Below, piece by piece: positions 1-12,201 of a stretch of DNA of 64,000 nt; position 1 is the stretch's first letter; every line of letters begins with the position of its first letter. Made by a program: the position numbers and the translations under genes. The notes under the pieces are model-generated. The model searched no databases. It was given only the letters and a program-made list of their open reading frames with translations, and was not told where the DNA came from. Source of the stretch: Corythucha ciliata (lineage: Eukaryota; Arthropoda; Insecta; Hemiptera; Tingidae); NCBI GenBank assembly GCA_038030265.1, contig CM075941.1:13082001-13146000 (forward strand). The letters are read 5' to 3'.

Positions 1-3000
1 GCCTTCTTTTTTTTTTTCTTTCCTTTTAAACATCTTCCCCCCATAAAAACTTATTCTTTCTGAGGCAAAGCAAAAGTAGACACACACACGGCTGTCTGAA
101 CACAAATCTGAGTAGGAGGAGGAGCTATTGAAGAAGGGGAAGCAGCAAAAAAAAAAAAAATCGTCTCGTCCGTCTTGAAAAAACATCCTCCCGCTTATCT
201 GTCGGACGCCCGTGAGAGTAGTGAGGGGTGGGGGGCTATTATTTAATTATACCGCCGCCGCCCTGGGTTTGAAGAAGTTAAGGTTAAACAGCTTGTAAAC
301 TCTCGGGCGGACAGTTGCTAATTGGCTGTAATATTTCTTGTTTATTTCATTCGAAAAAAAAAAAGGCCCGCCGAAGCAGAGGGCACCCGCGAGTATTACA
401 CATACGTAATGAGAGAATTCCTGAAGGAGTGGGTGCCCCTCGAGGGGAAAGTGGGACTTCTTGTCCGGTTTGGCGAAGGTCGCAAATTGTACCACGCTGG
501 GTGGGGGGGCGAGAACATTTGAAAAATATGATCAAGGCGGAGGGTAAAGGCTTTTACTTTAATTGCTCGTAAAAGCGGCATCCCTGACGTTTAAGATGTT
601 GTAACACTGGTGAAGTAGTTTGGTAAGGGCGGGGGGTAATAAAGGGCATCGAACCTTAAAACTAACTTTTTTTCCCGGAGAATCCTATTTATTCGGAATT
701 TTTCCATTTTTAAAGAATGGTCGTTTCTACCTTGCTGGTTCGCAGTAATAACATGTTTATGAAACGGATCACGTGCACACAAGGCATAGAAGGGTAACAA
801 TTGAACGATGAGCCAGATTACGAGGACCCCAAGTTGGGAAGCAAGGAGAAAAAGAAGAGAAAGAAAAATGGGGATTTTGCCGGGGTGAAGGCATTCTCAT
901 CCTTTTCTCTCACAATATTCTCTCAGCCCCCCCCCCCCCAACACAAACCCCTTCACAGACAGTCTTTCAACACCCATTAACCATAACCCTGCAATCGTTT
1001 TCCTTTCACGATAGTACTCTTTTGAAAAAGAGACGCATCGGGAGGGTTGAAGTGCGATGAGGGCGGGGTAGTAATGAAAGGGAGAAAGATATGAATAAGC
1101 ACCGTAGCGATGCCATGTAGAGTGGGGAAGGAGGTGTATTGATTACAAATTACCCCTAAACAAAATGGGGAATAATCCTTCAAACTTTGAATATTAAATT
1201 CCAAGTCTGAAACCTTTTATTTTTCTTATTGAGTTTGTTGCCTGACCTCTCGGTCGAACGAGTAAAAACACCGCCACATCACACCAACAACAACAACAAA
1301 AAAACGACCGTTTTCACTCTTTCCCTCCTCCTCTTCCTGAACTACCTTTGCCACTCAAGCTCTCCTTCCGACTCACAGAAGAGGGACTGGGGGAACAAAA
1401 GATTTTCGGTACAATAGAAACTGTCAAGCCCCTGAGATTCTGCCAACGGCACCCATCACGAAACTATGATGGCGGGGGTGAGAGATCAGACCCTGTTTAG
1501 GGGATTGGTGAGGGGAAGAGTGTTTGAACACACTCTCGGATGAAAGGGAGGGGGGGCTTAAACAATTCAAAAAATAAAATATTGACTAGGGGAAAACAAC
1601 TGTAAAAACTTTCATTTTTTAAAAAGAAATTTTCACTTTCATGTGCGTCTCACAAGAAAGAGATATGGAGAAAGACGAAAGACAAGAGTGCAATGTGGCC
1701 TTCAAGCAGTTTTTTTTTTTTTTTATTTCGTAACTGCCTAGCCTAGAAAATGTTATCAAGAATTTGAAACAGCGAAGAGCACTAAAAAATTTATCGCGTT
1801 TGTGGTCGACCTCCTTCACAAGCAAACCACGAACCCCCTGAAAAATGGGTCTCAGCAATCCATATAGTCATCGGGCCGTGCTTTGTGACCGATGTTAAGT
1901 TGCATTCCGCACAGTGTGCGCCTGAAATCAGGAGAAATGCAGACCTACAGTGAGGGGTGGGGTGGGGGGTCAACTGCCTCGATATGACCCCGTTTCGGCC
2001 ATCAATTGACAACTCCGGCTTCCTCCTTCAACCGTGCCCCAGTGCAGGCAAAGGCTGACAACAAAATCAGTTCGGAACTGATTGCCTACAGCCATAAAAA
2101 ACGCTTAAAAAAAAAAAAACAAGAAAACTGGAAAACGTCAAGAAGTGATTCCCAAAGACGCAATTTCAACTACTTCAAAGCTATTACAAAGTTATTAAAG
2201 AAAGAAAGAAACGACGTCGACCGAACGTAAGTTACGTCAGTGGAAACTCTAGTGATGTAAGCAAACATTTTTTTTCCCTCCGCTTTGTGACGATTCCCAA
2301 GTGTAAAACGACCTTGGAAATACCTGCCCCCCTTCCAGTAATTTTTTTTTCACTGTTATCTAAGCTATGGCGGTGTGTGCTCGCGATTTCACACCGTCTA
2401 CCGATTTACATGTCTTTTGATTAGACTGTTGAAACTATATAAAGTCGTTCAAACCACCGTGCGGGTTTAAAAAGAGTGAAACTCATCCTCGATAGTTAAA
2501 AAGACCACACGCGGAATGATGGGCAAATAAGTGTTGCCTCACCCGTAAATTTCGCATATTACACACTTACAATTAGCCGTTGTCCACGGTTATGAGAGGA
2601 CGACACCTCGGCGGTTAAGGCTTACCTTCTCGCGCCTCAGGGCGCCTCAAGTGAATTTTTCCACGATGGGACAGCAACCACATCGTGGACTATTCAGTTG
2701 ACTAATTGACCCTCTCGTCGACCCCTTGCCCATCAAGTCACGCAACAATTATGCCAAGCTTTTTTTTTTTTTTAAATAGAAAAGGCAAGAAAAGAACCTT
2801 CAAACCAATAAAATAAGTATTTTCTGCGGCTTCCAAGGAGTTAATTGAATTTCCAGTTTTTATCGTTTCATACAGAATGAAGCGGGAAGAGAGGGATTTA
2901 AAAATAAAAAAGTATCGTTAAAACAAAAACGTGATGTCAACAGGTCAACGACGCTATCGAGAACTAACAATTACGTTGTAGCAACAGGGTGAGGAGGAAC

Positions 3001-5722
3001 ATCGCTCTAAAGAGGGGAAAATGAGTTGAGGTATTTTGAACAATATAGAAAAATGCTACCAAGGACAAAGCGTTGGTAATGGATGAAGAGAGGAGTGGAT
3101 GGTAGCGCGTGTACTAGGGGGAACTGGACAATAAATTATTGATGAGCCGCATCATGTGACGCATTTAAAAAACAATACCTCTCCGAGGTTCTTTATATTT
3201 TTTTTAAATTCTGGTCGGTGTAAAATCCTGTTAACACTGTTAAAAAAGGTCTATAGGTATCGATCGAACTCGAGAAGAGGGACTCCAGTCTAATAGCACC
3301 CAATTTAAAGCACTAATGCCACTTCATGATAATCGCCGCCCCCCCCCACCCACCTAGGAAACGCCACTGGATCATCTCTATTCGATCAAACCCATTCAAT
3401 CAAGTCACTTCACGGATATAATGATAACCCTGCGGCGAATAAATTCGAAACGAAAAATGTTTCAATTCTGGCGATGGTTCTGTTTGTGCGTGTGTGTGTA
3501 CCCTGTGATTGCGATTTGCTCACAATCTCCCCCCGCCACACCCATCACATCACACACACTCGTGTCCATTTAACAAAAAAGAAGCTCTTTTCTCTTTGTT
3601 TCCTTGCTAACCTCTGCCGGGGGCCCTGAAGCACCAGGCAGGTAAAATAAAAAATAAAAAAAAAGATGGGGGCAATGCTCACATTTCCTGTGAGTCCGCG
3701 CTCGCTTGTGCATGCACCCCGCTAACCTCATCCGCGCAACAACACCCGAAGGGAAGAAGAAGAACCCCCTGGGATGTCACGGTTAACCGCTCCTCTTTCT
3801 CTTCATTCCAACAACACCTTCCCCCCTCCCCCGTCCAACAGCATCCACAGCCGGTGAATGATTGGGCGAGGAGTAGGAGAGGACCTCTTCTGTCCCATCT
3901 TCTTTTCATAGCACTCTCCTCCGCATCTGGTTTCAATTTATTTTTCTCTTTTCCTTGTCTACCCCACCTCTCTCCACCCGACCAATCTTTGCCAGAACGA
4001 TTCCACACAGAAAACACGCTTCTTCTCTGCGCCATAGCATTTAAAGCTGTCCCTCGTGGGCGAGGGAGAGGGTGGGTTCATTCTACTAACATCCCAAAAC
4101 CCGAAATATAACTAGATACCAGAGTTTCGTCTACAGCGTTTTATTTGGCGAGTGTGGGTGTATGCCCTGTTGCCGTGGTGGAGGGCACGGTTGAAAGGGA
4201 ATTGCCTCGAAGGGTGGCAATAATTCAACCTTTCTCCCTTTAAAAAAAAAGAAAGGGAGAAAAAGGGTGACTAACCTGAACAGTGAAGAAGTGGAAAGAT
4301 TTGTGGCGCATTCAATTTAGGAGTTCCACAGAAAATTAGTTTATTTATTCAAAAACATAAGGCATAGGGTGGGGGCATGCAGCGAAATGACGAGAGATAC
4401 ATTTTATCTGAAAAGTGACAGGACACTATACTTCGGTGGGGTTGGAGCCGGCTAGCCGAGCTCACCAATAACCCGAGCTTAATGGGTCTATTCAACCCAA
4501 TCGACTCGGTTTCTAACTTCTTTTGTTTATTTATTCCGCGGTGTCCCTTAAATTTTCTTTAATAATCTTTCAGTTCGGACGGTGGAGAAGAGGTGGACTC
4601 GCGGTTATTGAAATTTACAACTTCCTTATTTAGAGACATTACTGAACGCTCCCGTTTAAACTTCACGGTGTTGCAAGTTCCTTTTTTTCTCGGTTTTTCA
4701 AACTGTAAATACATAACTTCAGAATAAAGAGATCTCTCGCGATAAAAATAAAAGCGGTCGTGTTTTATCGCGTGGGTTCCTCCAAGGTTGGGTACCCTCT
4801 CTAGGAACGAAGGCATTCCCAAAACGCATGCTTTGTAAAAAAAAAAAAAAAAAAAAGTTTTCGAATAATTTCAAATCAAATTAGATCCTCAACGTTATGC
4901 AAATCAATTCCTTTAAATGCAGTTTCTTGTTATAAAATGGAAAAAAAAGAAAGAACAAAACTGGAAGGAGAACTCTGTAAAAAGCGGGGGGTGTAAACGA
5001 CCTGACGGCCTTGTTCGATGCACAATGCCGAGCAACTGGCCTGCGTCTCCGACCCTCTTTCTCTATAAACCTCGGCTATACATGTATTTTTTTTTTTTTA
5101 AATACGTACCCAAAGTGCACTATCTTCCGAAACCGTGACTCTGTTTTACCAGTCATGGAGTGTGAGGGAGGGGGAGAGCTTGGGAACCTGAAACTGCCAC
5201 ATACTGTTTTTCTCTTCACAAGTTGAATCAGCTCCCTCGCGCGGTGTTTCTATTAATAGGAACGGTGGTTATTTGGGTCGTAAAAAAAAAAAAAATCCTG
5301 CATGGAAGAATCTCAGCAACCGAATGAAGCGCACTTTTTTCGTGGACGTAATAAAAATAAAAATCGTGCGGTGAATCGATGCAGGTGATGGGGTGGGCAG
5401 GGGTTAAGAGCTCTGAGTAACTCTTGAAAATGTTTTCAGTTTAAGAAGGAAGAAAAACGAATAAGACGGCAAGAAAGAAAGAAAAATAGCCTTGGCAACA
5501 ATGGCACCGTTAGCTTCACGGTAAATGTACCGATGGGTTGCAAAAATAAAAGAAAGAAAGAAAAAAAAAAAAAAAACATAACAATAACAAAAGGAAGCGT
5601 TCAGTTTGGAAATCGATTGAACTATTTTGAAGAAAATTCGAGGATTCGCCGTCTTCTCTCTTTTATTTTATGGTCAACGAGAAGTACATTTTCAATGATC
5701 ATCGGCTTATAATCCAAAATAC
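1..5722. other. gene-free stretch rich in homopolymers
   Basis: No gene recognised. Open frames are short, lack known motifs and mostly run through low-complexity sequence. Visible features are a 13-base C run at 927-939, a 20-base A run at 4837-4856, many A/T runs of 10-15 bases, and purine-rich or pyrimidine-rich patches. The longest frame (118 codons on the minus strand, 3679-4035) is Arg/Gly/Trp-rich low-complexity sequence with no domain I recognise. Confidence 0.6.
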
Positions 5723-5874
5723 CTGATTTTGCAAAGGTGCGATGTCAATCCTGAACTGCTCCACCTGCTCTGAACGACAAATGATCGGGCCTTTTCGTTT
5801 GTCGTTCAGTGCTGGGGGCGGGGTGGTGGGCAGATTGAACAGTTCATAGCTGATGTCACCTTTATAAAAATCAG
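5723..5874. mobile_element. Foldback MITE-like hairpin element
   Basis: The two ends are imperfect inverted copies: CTGATTTT then AAAGGTG on the left, CACCTTT then AAATCAG on the right, with arms of about 45 bp that also share a TGAACTG word. At the centre is a perfect 12-bp stem, CTGAACGACAAA (5770-5781) with TTTGTCGTTCAG (5798-5809), around a 16-base loop. There is no coding capacity. The structure fits a small non-autonomous foldback element; no clear target-site duplication was seen, so the class is unknown. A transcribed hairpin is an alternative. Confidence 0.55.
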
Positions 5875-8800
5875 TTTTCCTTGGGTTTTTGGCAGATCAG
5901 AGCAGTTTGAAATCGCAGGAAAGAATGTTAACACTTCCAAATATGCGCCGACACTCACCCCACCACCAGGCCCGCAGGAACTGTCAATTTAGCATTGGGG
6001 ATTGTCGTCCTTGGCCCAACTCGAGGTTCCGATAATGAACTAATCTTAATAGAAAGCTAAGGACGACCGAACAGTTCTATCGTTCAGTTAACAATATTTG
6101 AAAAGCAAGCGTTATATTTTATCGTATATCGTAAACGTAAAAGGTAAACTTGATGCTTAATTAAACGTGTCCTGTCTTTCCAGCAACAACCAAACAAAAT
6201 TTGACCCTTCTTTTATTTATTGAATACCGCAAGATTATCATCCAGGGTGTACAATAGTACGATTTAACATGGGAACGTGAAAAAAAAAGAAGAGATGGAG
6301 TAAGGGTGATCAGGAACTAAACCTCCCCCCGCTTCAACGAGGATCAAAGCGAAGAAAAATTAACTCATGAGTGAACAATTTCAAGGTTCTCAGTTATCAC
6401 GATCCATTCTGTGCTAAATAAAATTGATTCAGACGAGCGTACTACGAAGGAAGGTTCTATTAAATAATTATTACTTCGGAAATCCTTCCTGTCCACAATT
6501 TTTTTCTTTTTTCCATCCATGAAAAGAAAAGAATGACGTAACTGCCAGGCATACAAGGAAGGGCTCTTCCACATCCCTGGTATTATAGCAAATTACGTCA
6601 CGGTCTCCATTTGTACAGTTGCGCACAAAGCCATCAGAAGCAGTGACGGGTATAAGTTGTCACCCACGAAATGGACCACCACTTTGATTTGACACCTTTT
6701 TTTAAAGGGTAGGGCACTTTTTTTTTAGAAGTCGACGATTCTTGGTGTCTTCTTGTGGTGGGCAGGGGTACATTGGGAAAATTTCTCTTAATGAGGACCC
6801 CCCCCCCCTCAATACTGATGAGTTCTAATAAATTCTACAAACAAAATTTGAATGCTAAAGAAGTTTGAAGAAGAAAAAAAGAAGAGAGCATTCATTAACG
6901 CCTTCTTTGCATAACTGGACGTCAACGCCTGCCCCCCTTCAATTACTGTCCTTGGATATTCTACACCCTTATAATGTTTTCTCTTGCTCTCGCACACCCT
7001 ATCTTCCCACCCCCGCCTACAATTAACCAAGGTGAAAACAATGTTGATTGCTACATGAAGAGAAGCCGCTCCAACACGGCGGGCTATCGTCTCTCGCTGT
7101 AAAGTCCGTATACTTGGTTCGGTATTACAGACAGTCGGAAATATGTCTTCTTCAGGCAGGCTATACTACTCGAAGTTCTTTTCATGAGTATTGGAAAGGA
7201 GGTGGCGGGGCCGGGAGCCGCCAACCTTGGAGCCGCTCTCTTCACCGCCCGCGCAGCACCTGGAATTCATGGCGAGCCCTAAAGAAGCCCCTTGACCACT
7301 GTGAAAGATGGTAATTGTAAAGGCGAAGTGATGAAATGTGTTCAGCGTTTGTCGGGGGGGGGGGGGGGTTGCGTTTATTTCTTCTTGAAAAAAAGACCGA
7401 AGAAAGTGATTCACTTCTCACTTCGGAAAGAAACCATCACCTCTACCTTTAGTATGAAAGGGTCACTTAAAAAGAGTAAAACATGAAAAATATGAACAAA
7501 AGATATCGTGAATCAAGCAGAATGAAATACAATGTATACAGTTTTGCAAAAAAAAAGTACTAAAAATAGGTTTTACTGACATTAAAATGATAAACGCTGA
7601 CCCATGCAGTTATTGGTTGGAGGTTGCAACGGATATTGAACAACTTCCTTCCTAAATTTCACTATAACTCGAATTTCTTTTACCTCCTGTCGCAAATTCA
7701 TCAGTCAACTGCCCCAATTTTAAGTTCAAGGATGAACGTGAAGGACAAGAGCTCAAAAATCCCGTTATTCGGAGTCCAGGCCAAGGTTTTTTTTTTTTTT
7801 TTTTTCGCGCGCCAATGGATTTGTTTAAAACGAGATAAAAACAAAATTTCATGGCGAATGGGTCAAATTTGAAAACAGAATGGGACAGATTTACTCTGAA
7901 ATGGAAATGGTTCGAGGAAGTAGAAACCCTGAAAGACGAAGAAACGTGAGAGGGGTCTGGGCTTTTGCCTGATTTAAGCTGAACCCGGGCCACTTTCCCC
8001 GTTTAATTTGAACGACCCGAAGGTAAGCCCTTGAAGGGGCGGGGGAGGGAGTAACATCACAAACCATCGCAAAAATAATATCCTATAGGAAAAGATTGAT
8101 CACTTCGTGAAAAAGATGTTATATGTGTGCAGAAAAGAGAAAAAAAAAACCTTGAAAATTGATGTCGCAGAAGGAGAGCTAAGGGAAGGAGATGATGGTG
8201 AGGGAATTGAGAATACAAAGAAATCTCCCCTCCCCCCAATTACTCACTGTTGCAACTTTTTTTTATCCTTGCCAAGAAAGATACCCTTTCTTCACTCCTG
8301 TGTTATCGTCTCACTCTCAAAAAAAGGGAAATAAAAACAGCCAATATTTCCATTACAAATCTGATTTCAATCTTTCAAAGCGACCCCCCCCCCCCACACC
8401 AATCATCTATAAAAGCAAAGCTCACGTTTTCAATATTTCAGGGTAAACTTTTCCAGTTTTGTTATTCGGAAACGTCACTCATAAAATATTAAAAGACGTT
8501 CTCCGGATAAAAAAATAACAGAGTCACAAATTTTAAATAAAAAAATCATTTTGAACGCTTTATTTTCAAAAGGTGATGATTTTTACAATCCCCCCCCCCC
8601 CGGAATTCGTCGCTCGAATTAGATTGCTAACAATATATAAAAAAAGGAAAAAAGCCAATAAGTGTGAGAGACTTCCTGCACAGGGGCCAAGACTCAGGCG
8701 AATTACTCAAAATTTATTATTCTTGGGTTCATAAGTTATTCCACAGGTGGCTTTTCCTATCTCAGTGGAAATGGATAACTTTTTTTGTTGCCACTGTCCA

Positions 8801-10074
8801 GCATTAACGATCCCCCTTCCCACACGTCCAACCCATTTGTCGAACTCAAAATTGCGGGGCACTCCAGAAATTTGTTCGGAAAGTTTTCGTGAAAAAAAAA
8901 AAAAAAATCTCCGTTGTCTCCGGCGAGGAGTGGTGGTTGTTGTGTGTGTGCATGGAGGGGGGGGGGGGTTGGAGAGAAAAAACAGTGAGAAGGGTTCTCT
9001 CTCCGAAGGGGGTCCGGAGACTGCGAAAGGGGTGTAAGTGGGTCGTCGACTGAAACTCGATCAATAAACAAACAGAACGGTGTTGAGAGTGGAAGCTTCG
9101 CTTGGAAATGGTCCGGTGGAGATGAGTGTATACGGCTGTAGAAAGGAGGGGTGGCCGCGCAATGTTTTTAGGGGGGTTGAAACGAAGGGGTGGTCGTGAC
9201 AAAACAATTACCGAACGGTAATGACTTGGGGAGAGAGCGAGAGTGAGTGAGAGGGTGACAAATAAAGTTCATCCTATTGAGTGACGCAGGGAATGTAAAG
9301 GCAAGGGTGTTTCGGGGTCCGCTATAGCTGTGGCCGAATTGTGTGATGATGAGGGGGAGGGGTGGGCTTTGGGTGACAATTCCCCCGTGTTGACCTTCGA
9401 CCTTCATAAGCTTCAACAGGCCGAAAGTGCTGAGATGGTTGACCGGCGGGGGGATGTCCATCTCGAATTTATGAAATGGAGAGGGAGTTCATGGAGTGGA
9501 AGATTAGTTTTGCTGTATCCCTCTGTTAATTACCACATTGGCTTGATTCCATCCCCTTATAAATCAACGTTATTATTTTTAGCTTCCGTTAATTATTTGA
9601 CAACTTGAAGACCATTTTCACTGCTTTTAGAGATACTAAAAATGTTCAAAAGTCATGTAACGGGCACGAATCCTCAGGGAACAAGCCCCTCCCCTTTCGG
9701 CAACGGGACCTATAGGGGGAGGGGGCAAAAAGAAGCTCTCTTATTGTTAGTCCCATGCAATCAACTGAATTAGCTCACTTCCATCTACCAGAGGATCCAG
9801 GAAACCTCAAAAGAAAAAATCCAAGTTTTGTAAGCCCTGAGAACACAGGAGCTACGTTTTTGCGTATCAGAAAAACGCGAAGAACAATGCGGAAATTTCC
9901 CACCGCGTACTGAATTTTCGCTTTTAAAATTGTACCATCAAAGTAAAACAAAATGGATTAAACAAACAAAACAAAAGAACTTACAGCGAAGCATTTCTCG
10001 TCAACAAAGTGTTTCATTTAACGCACTCGCGAACCGAGTTCTAAAACCGCTATAGGCGCTAAAATCGCGCTGCG
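5875..10074. other. gene-free stretch with long G, C and T runs
   Basis: No gene recognised. It contains a 15-base G run (7354-7368), a 19-base T run (7787-7805), a 12-base C run (8384-8395), another C run near 8590 and a G run near 8957. Short frames here translate to low-complexity Pro, Gly or Lys stretches created by these tracts. Confidence 0.6.
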
Positions 10075-10470
10075 CCGGGTAAGAAGTGAAGAAAAACGAA
10101 AAAAATTGGAACTGCATTAACTCACGGCTAAAACAGAGACAAACCGCTAATTCCGGTCAAAATGAGGGTTAAAGTGTTCATTCGCTAATGAAATTGAGAA
10201 AATCCGCGGCTATATAAATTGGACAAGAAGCTGCTGCTCATTCGCTGCTGAAACGGAGAAAAACGATGAATAGCGGATCAATTTGAGAAAAGCCTCTAAT
10301 TCACGGCTAAAATTTGAGAAACGTGGTAATTCGCGACTCAAATTGAGAAAAATCTCTTAATAAAAATCGTGAAAAAAATTGGGGAAAATCGCCAATTTAT
10401 GGCTAAAATTGAGAATACGTGGAATTGAGAGGTAAGTTTGAGGCTAAAACTCAGTCGAAAAGAAAGAGTA
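10075..10470 (+). repeat. Family-1 tandem array (~29 bp), partial copy without TIRs
   Basis: Degenerate tandem copies of a unit of about 29 bp resembling AATTCGCGGCTAAAATTGAG plus a run of A. The array matches the right-hand part of the array in the element at 38564-40517 in register, not only in unit. Both show the same order of landmarks, for example an AAGAAGTGAAGAAAAACG stretch, then GAAACGGAGAAAAACGAT, then GCGGATCA, then a GGGGAAAA variant. It is therefore a diverged fragment of the same array. None of the CAGTGGCGGATC ends seen around the other copy are visible here. Confidence 0.7.
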
Positions 10471-10820
10471 AATCTGTGACGGTGGAAATGGGTTCAGGGT
10501 CAGCGAATGCTCCCTCAATGGCAATCCGATGTTTGAAGAATCGAAAAAAAAAATGGCTTATGTTGAATTTGCCTCCTAAAAATTATCGTTCGTACCTTCC
10601 ACAACATGATTTGGGTTCACGAGATTGTTTTCTAAAAAGCCAGATCTTTAAACTTTGAACTTTGAAAGAGCCAAACCACCGGAATTGCTTGTTTTTATGG
10701 AGCCAAACGGGGAATTGGTTCTCGAATTTGCAAAAGTGGTTTCCCTAATGCCGATTCCACGAAATTGCTTCTATGAAGGCTGCAGACGTGAGACGGACCA
10801 AAAAAGTCCATATAAACATA

Positions 10821-12195
10821 GGTCCGATTTCCAACAGTTTTCGAGATAATCGATATTTTAGTAGTTTTAGCCATGACGTTGGTTTTATTGGATTCAGCGC
10901 TTATAAGTCGAGAACAGTTACACGCACATTAAATCTGAGGGCACTACCGAAAAGAGCAGACATTTTTCAGTGGGAATTGGTCCAGTTATCCCCGAAAGTA
11001 GTTGCACTTTTCCAGTGACCAGTCAGATTGTGGAGATTTGTACAGATTTTAGGCAGTCTAGCCGTAACTTGATTGCATGATAGCGAATCTTGAAATGCTA
11101 TCCAGGTTTGGCAACCACACAAAAACTTGCCTTATTAGTGAGGATCAAAGTACCAAACTCAGATTATCGCACCTCTTTGTAAAAGTTTGAAGAAATGAAC
11201 ATATGTCCAGCGAAAAGTGCTTGTTTGAGTGTTCTTTGCAGTTGGCCTTTGCGAAGAAATGAAGGTAAAAAAATTGAATTAAACACACTACTTCGTATTT
11301 AAAATGAAAATAAAACTTCTTTTAGACCTTAATCAAGGTCAGCGATGCAAACTAAAAACTTCTCGTAGCGTATTTGAACTTTATTCAGAACGATTTGCCT
11401 CATTCAATGCAAAATCTGGGGGAAGATGTTCGTCGAAGCCTTATTCTTAACATGATCGTGCCCCCCCACCCCATAATTGATCGAATTTCTCCAGCATTTG
11501 GATAGAAGTTATGATATGTGGATATGACGAGGGAATCAATTCCACTATCACTTGGATCGCGGGACATGGCGCCCATGGATTTCCACGTCAGGGGTTTGGT
11601 AAAAGACCGTGTTTACTGCATCAGAAGGATCTTCGAAGAAGGATTACAGGAGCTTTTGAGGCCCTTTGAGCCGACATTTCTCATCGCGTGACCAGTGGAT
11701 GCCACGAGAAAAAGGGCAAGAGCCTGCCTTCGGAACAGAGGAGGACATTTGGAAAATGTATTGTAAAAAAAAAAGTTTTAGGTTATTTATTTGTTCTTTT
11801 ATTTACTAATTTTTATGAATTGGTGCAATAAACGCTACGAAATGTTTTTATTTTGCATCGTGACCACGATTAGACCTACGAGAAGCTTCATTATCATTTT
11901 AGGAGAAATTATAGTGTGCTTCATTCCATTTTTCACTTTCATCTCAAGTTACGGTTAAACTGCCTAAAATCGGTACAAATCTCCACAATCTGACTGGTCA
12001 CTGGAAAAGTGCAACTGCTTTCGGGGATAACTGGACCAATTCCCACTGAAAAATGTCTGATCTTTTCGGTAGTGCCCTCAGATTTAATGTGCGTGTAACT
12101 GTTCTCGACTCATAAGCGCTGAATCCAATAAAACCAACGTCATGGCTAAAACTACTAAAATATCGATTATCTCGAAAACTGTTGGAAATCGGACC
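10821..12195 (+). mobile_element. Long-TIR DNA transposon A (Tc1/mariner-like relic)
   Basis: Left arm 10821-11073 and right arm 11944-12195 are inverted copies, clearly over 90% identical by eye. Both translate to related open frames, which is a consequence of the palindrome and not evidence of genes. The ~870-bp loop holds a decayed transposase tail (11566-11766). Arms of 250 bp are long for this class. The ends begin GGTCCGATTTCC. The element seems to have landed in the TIR of the neighbouring element. Confidence 0.7.
11566..11766 (+). pseudogene. C-terminal fragment of a Tc1/mariner-like DDE transposase
   Basis: Read from 11566 to the stop at 11764-11766, the frame gives APMDF..RGLVKDRVY and ends R.RGGHLENVL. 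In insect-type Tc1/mariner transposases the third catalytic region reads SPDLTP.DFFLWG..KDKVY and the protein ends with a C.N.GAHIE-like tail, so order and spacing match. An in-frame TGA interrupts it roughly 40 codons in, about where the TW/VW residues precede the tail. The catalytic D/E of the PDLTP block is degraded (SRDMAP). Only the last ~65 codons are recognisable; the rest of the loop upstream is too decayed to read. It is non-functional, and it identifies element A as a DDE transposon of this superfamily. Confidence 0.6.
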
Positions 12196-12201
12196 GAGTG
12201 G

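Noticed and set aside
3679..4035. 118-codon minus-strand frame
   Set aside because: Low-complexity Arg/Gly/Trp-rich translation of a pyrimidine-rich strand with no domain and no splice support.
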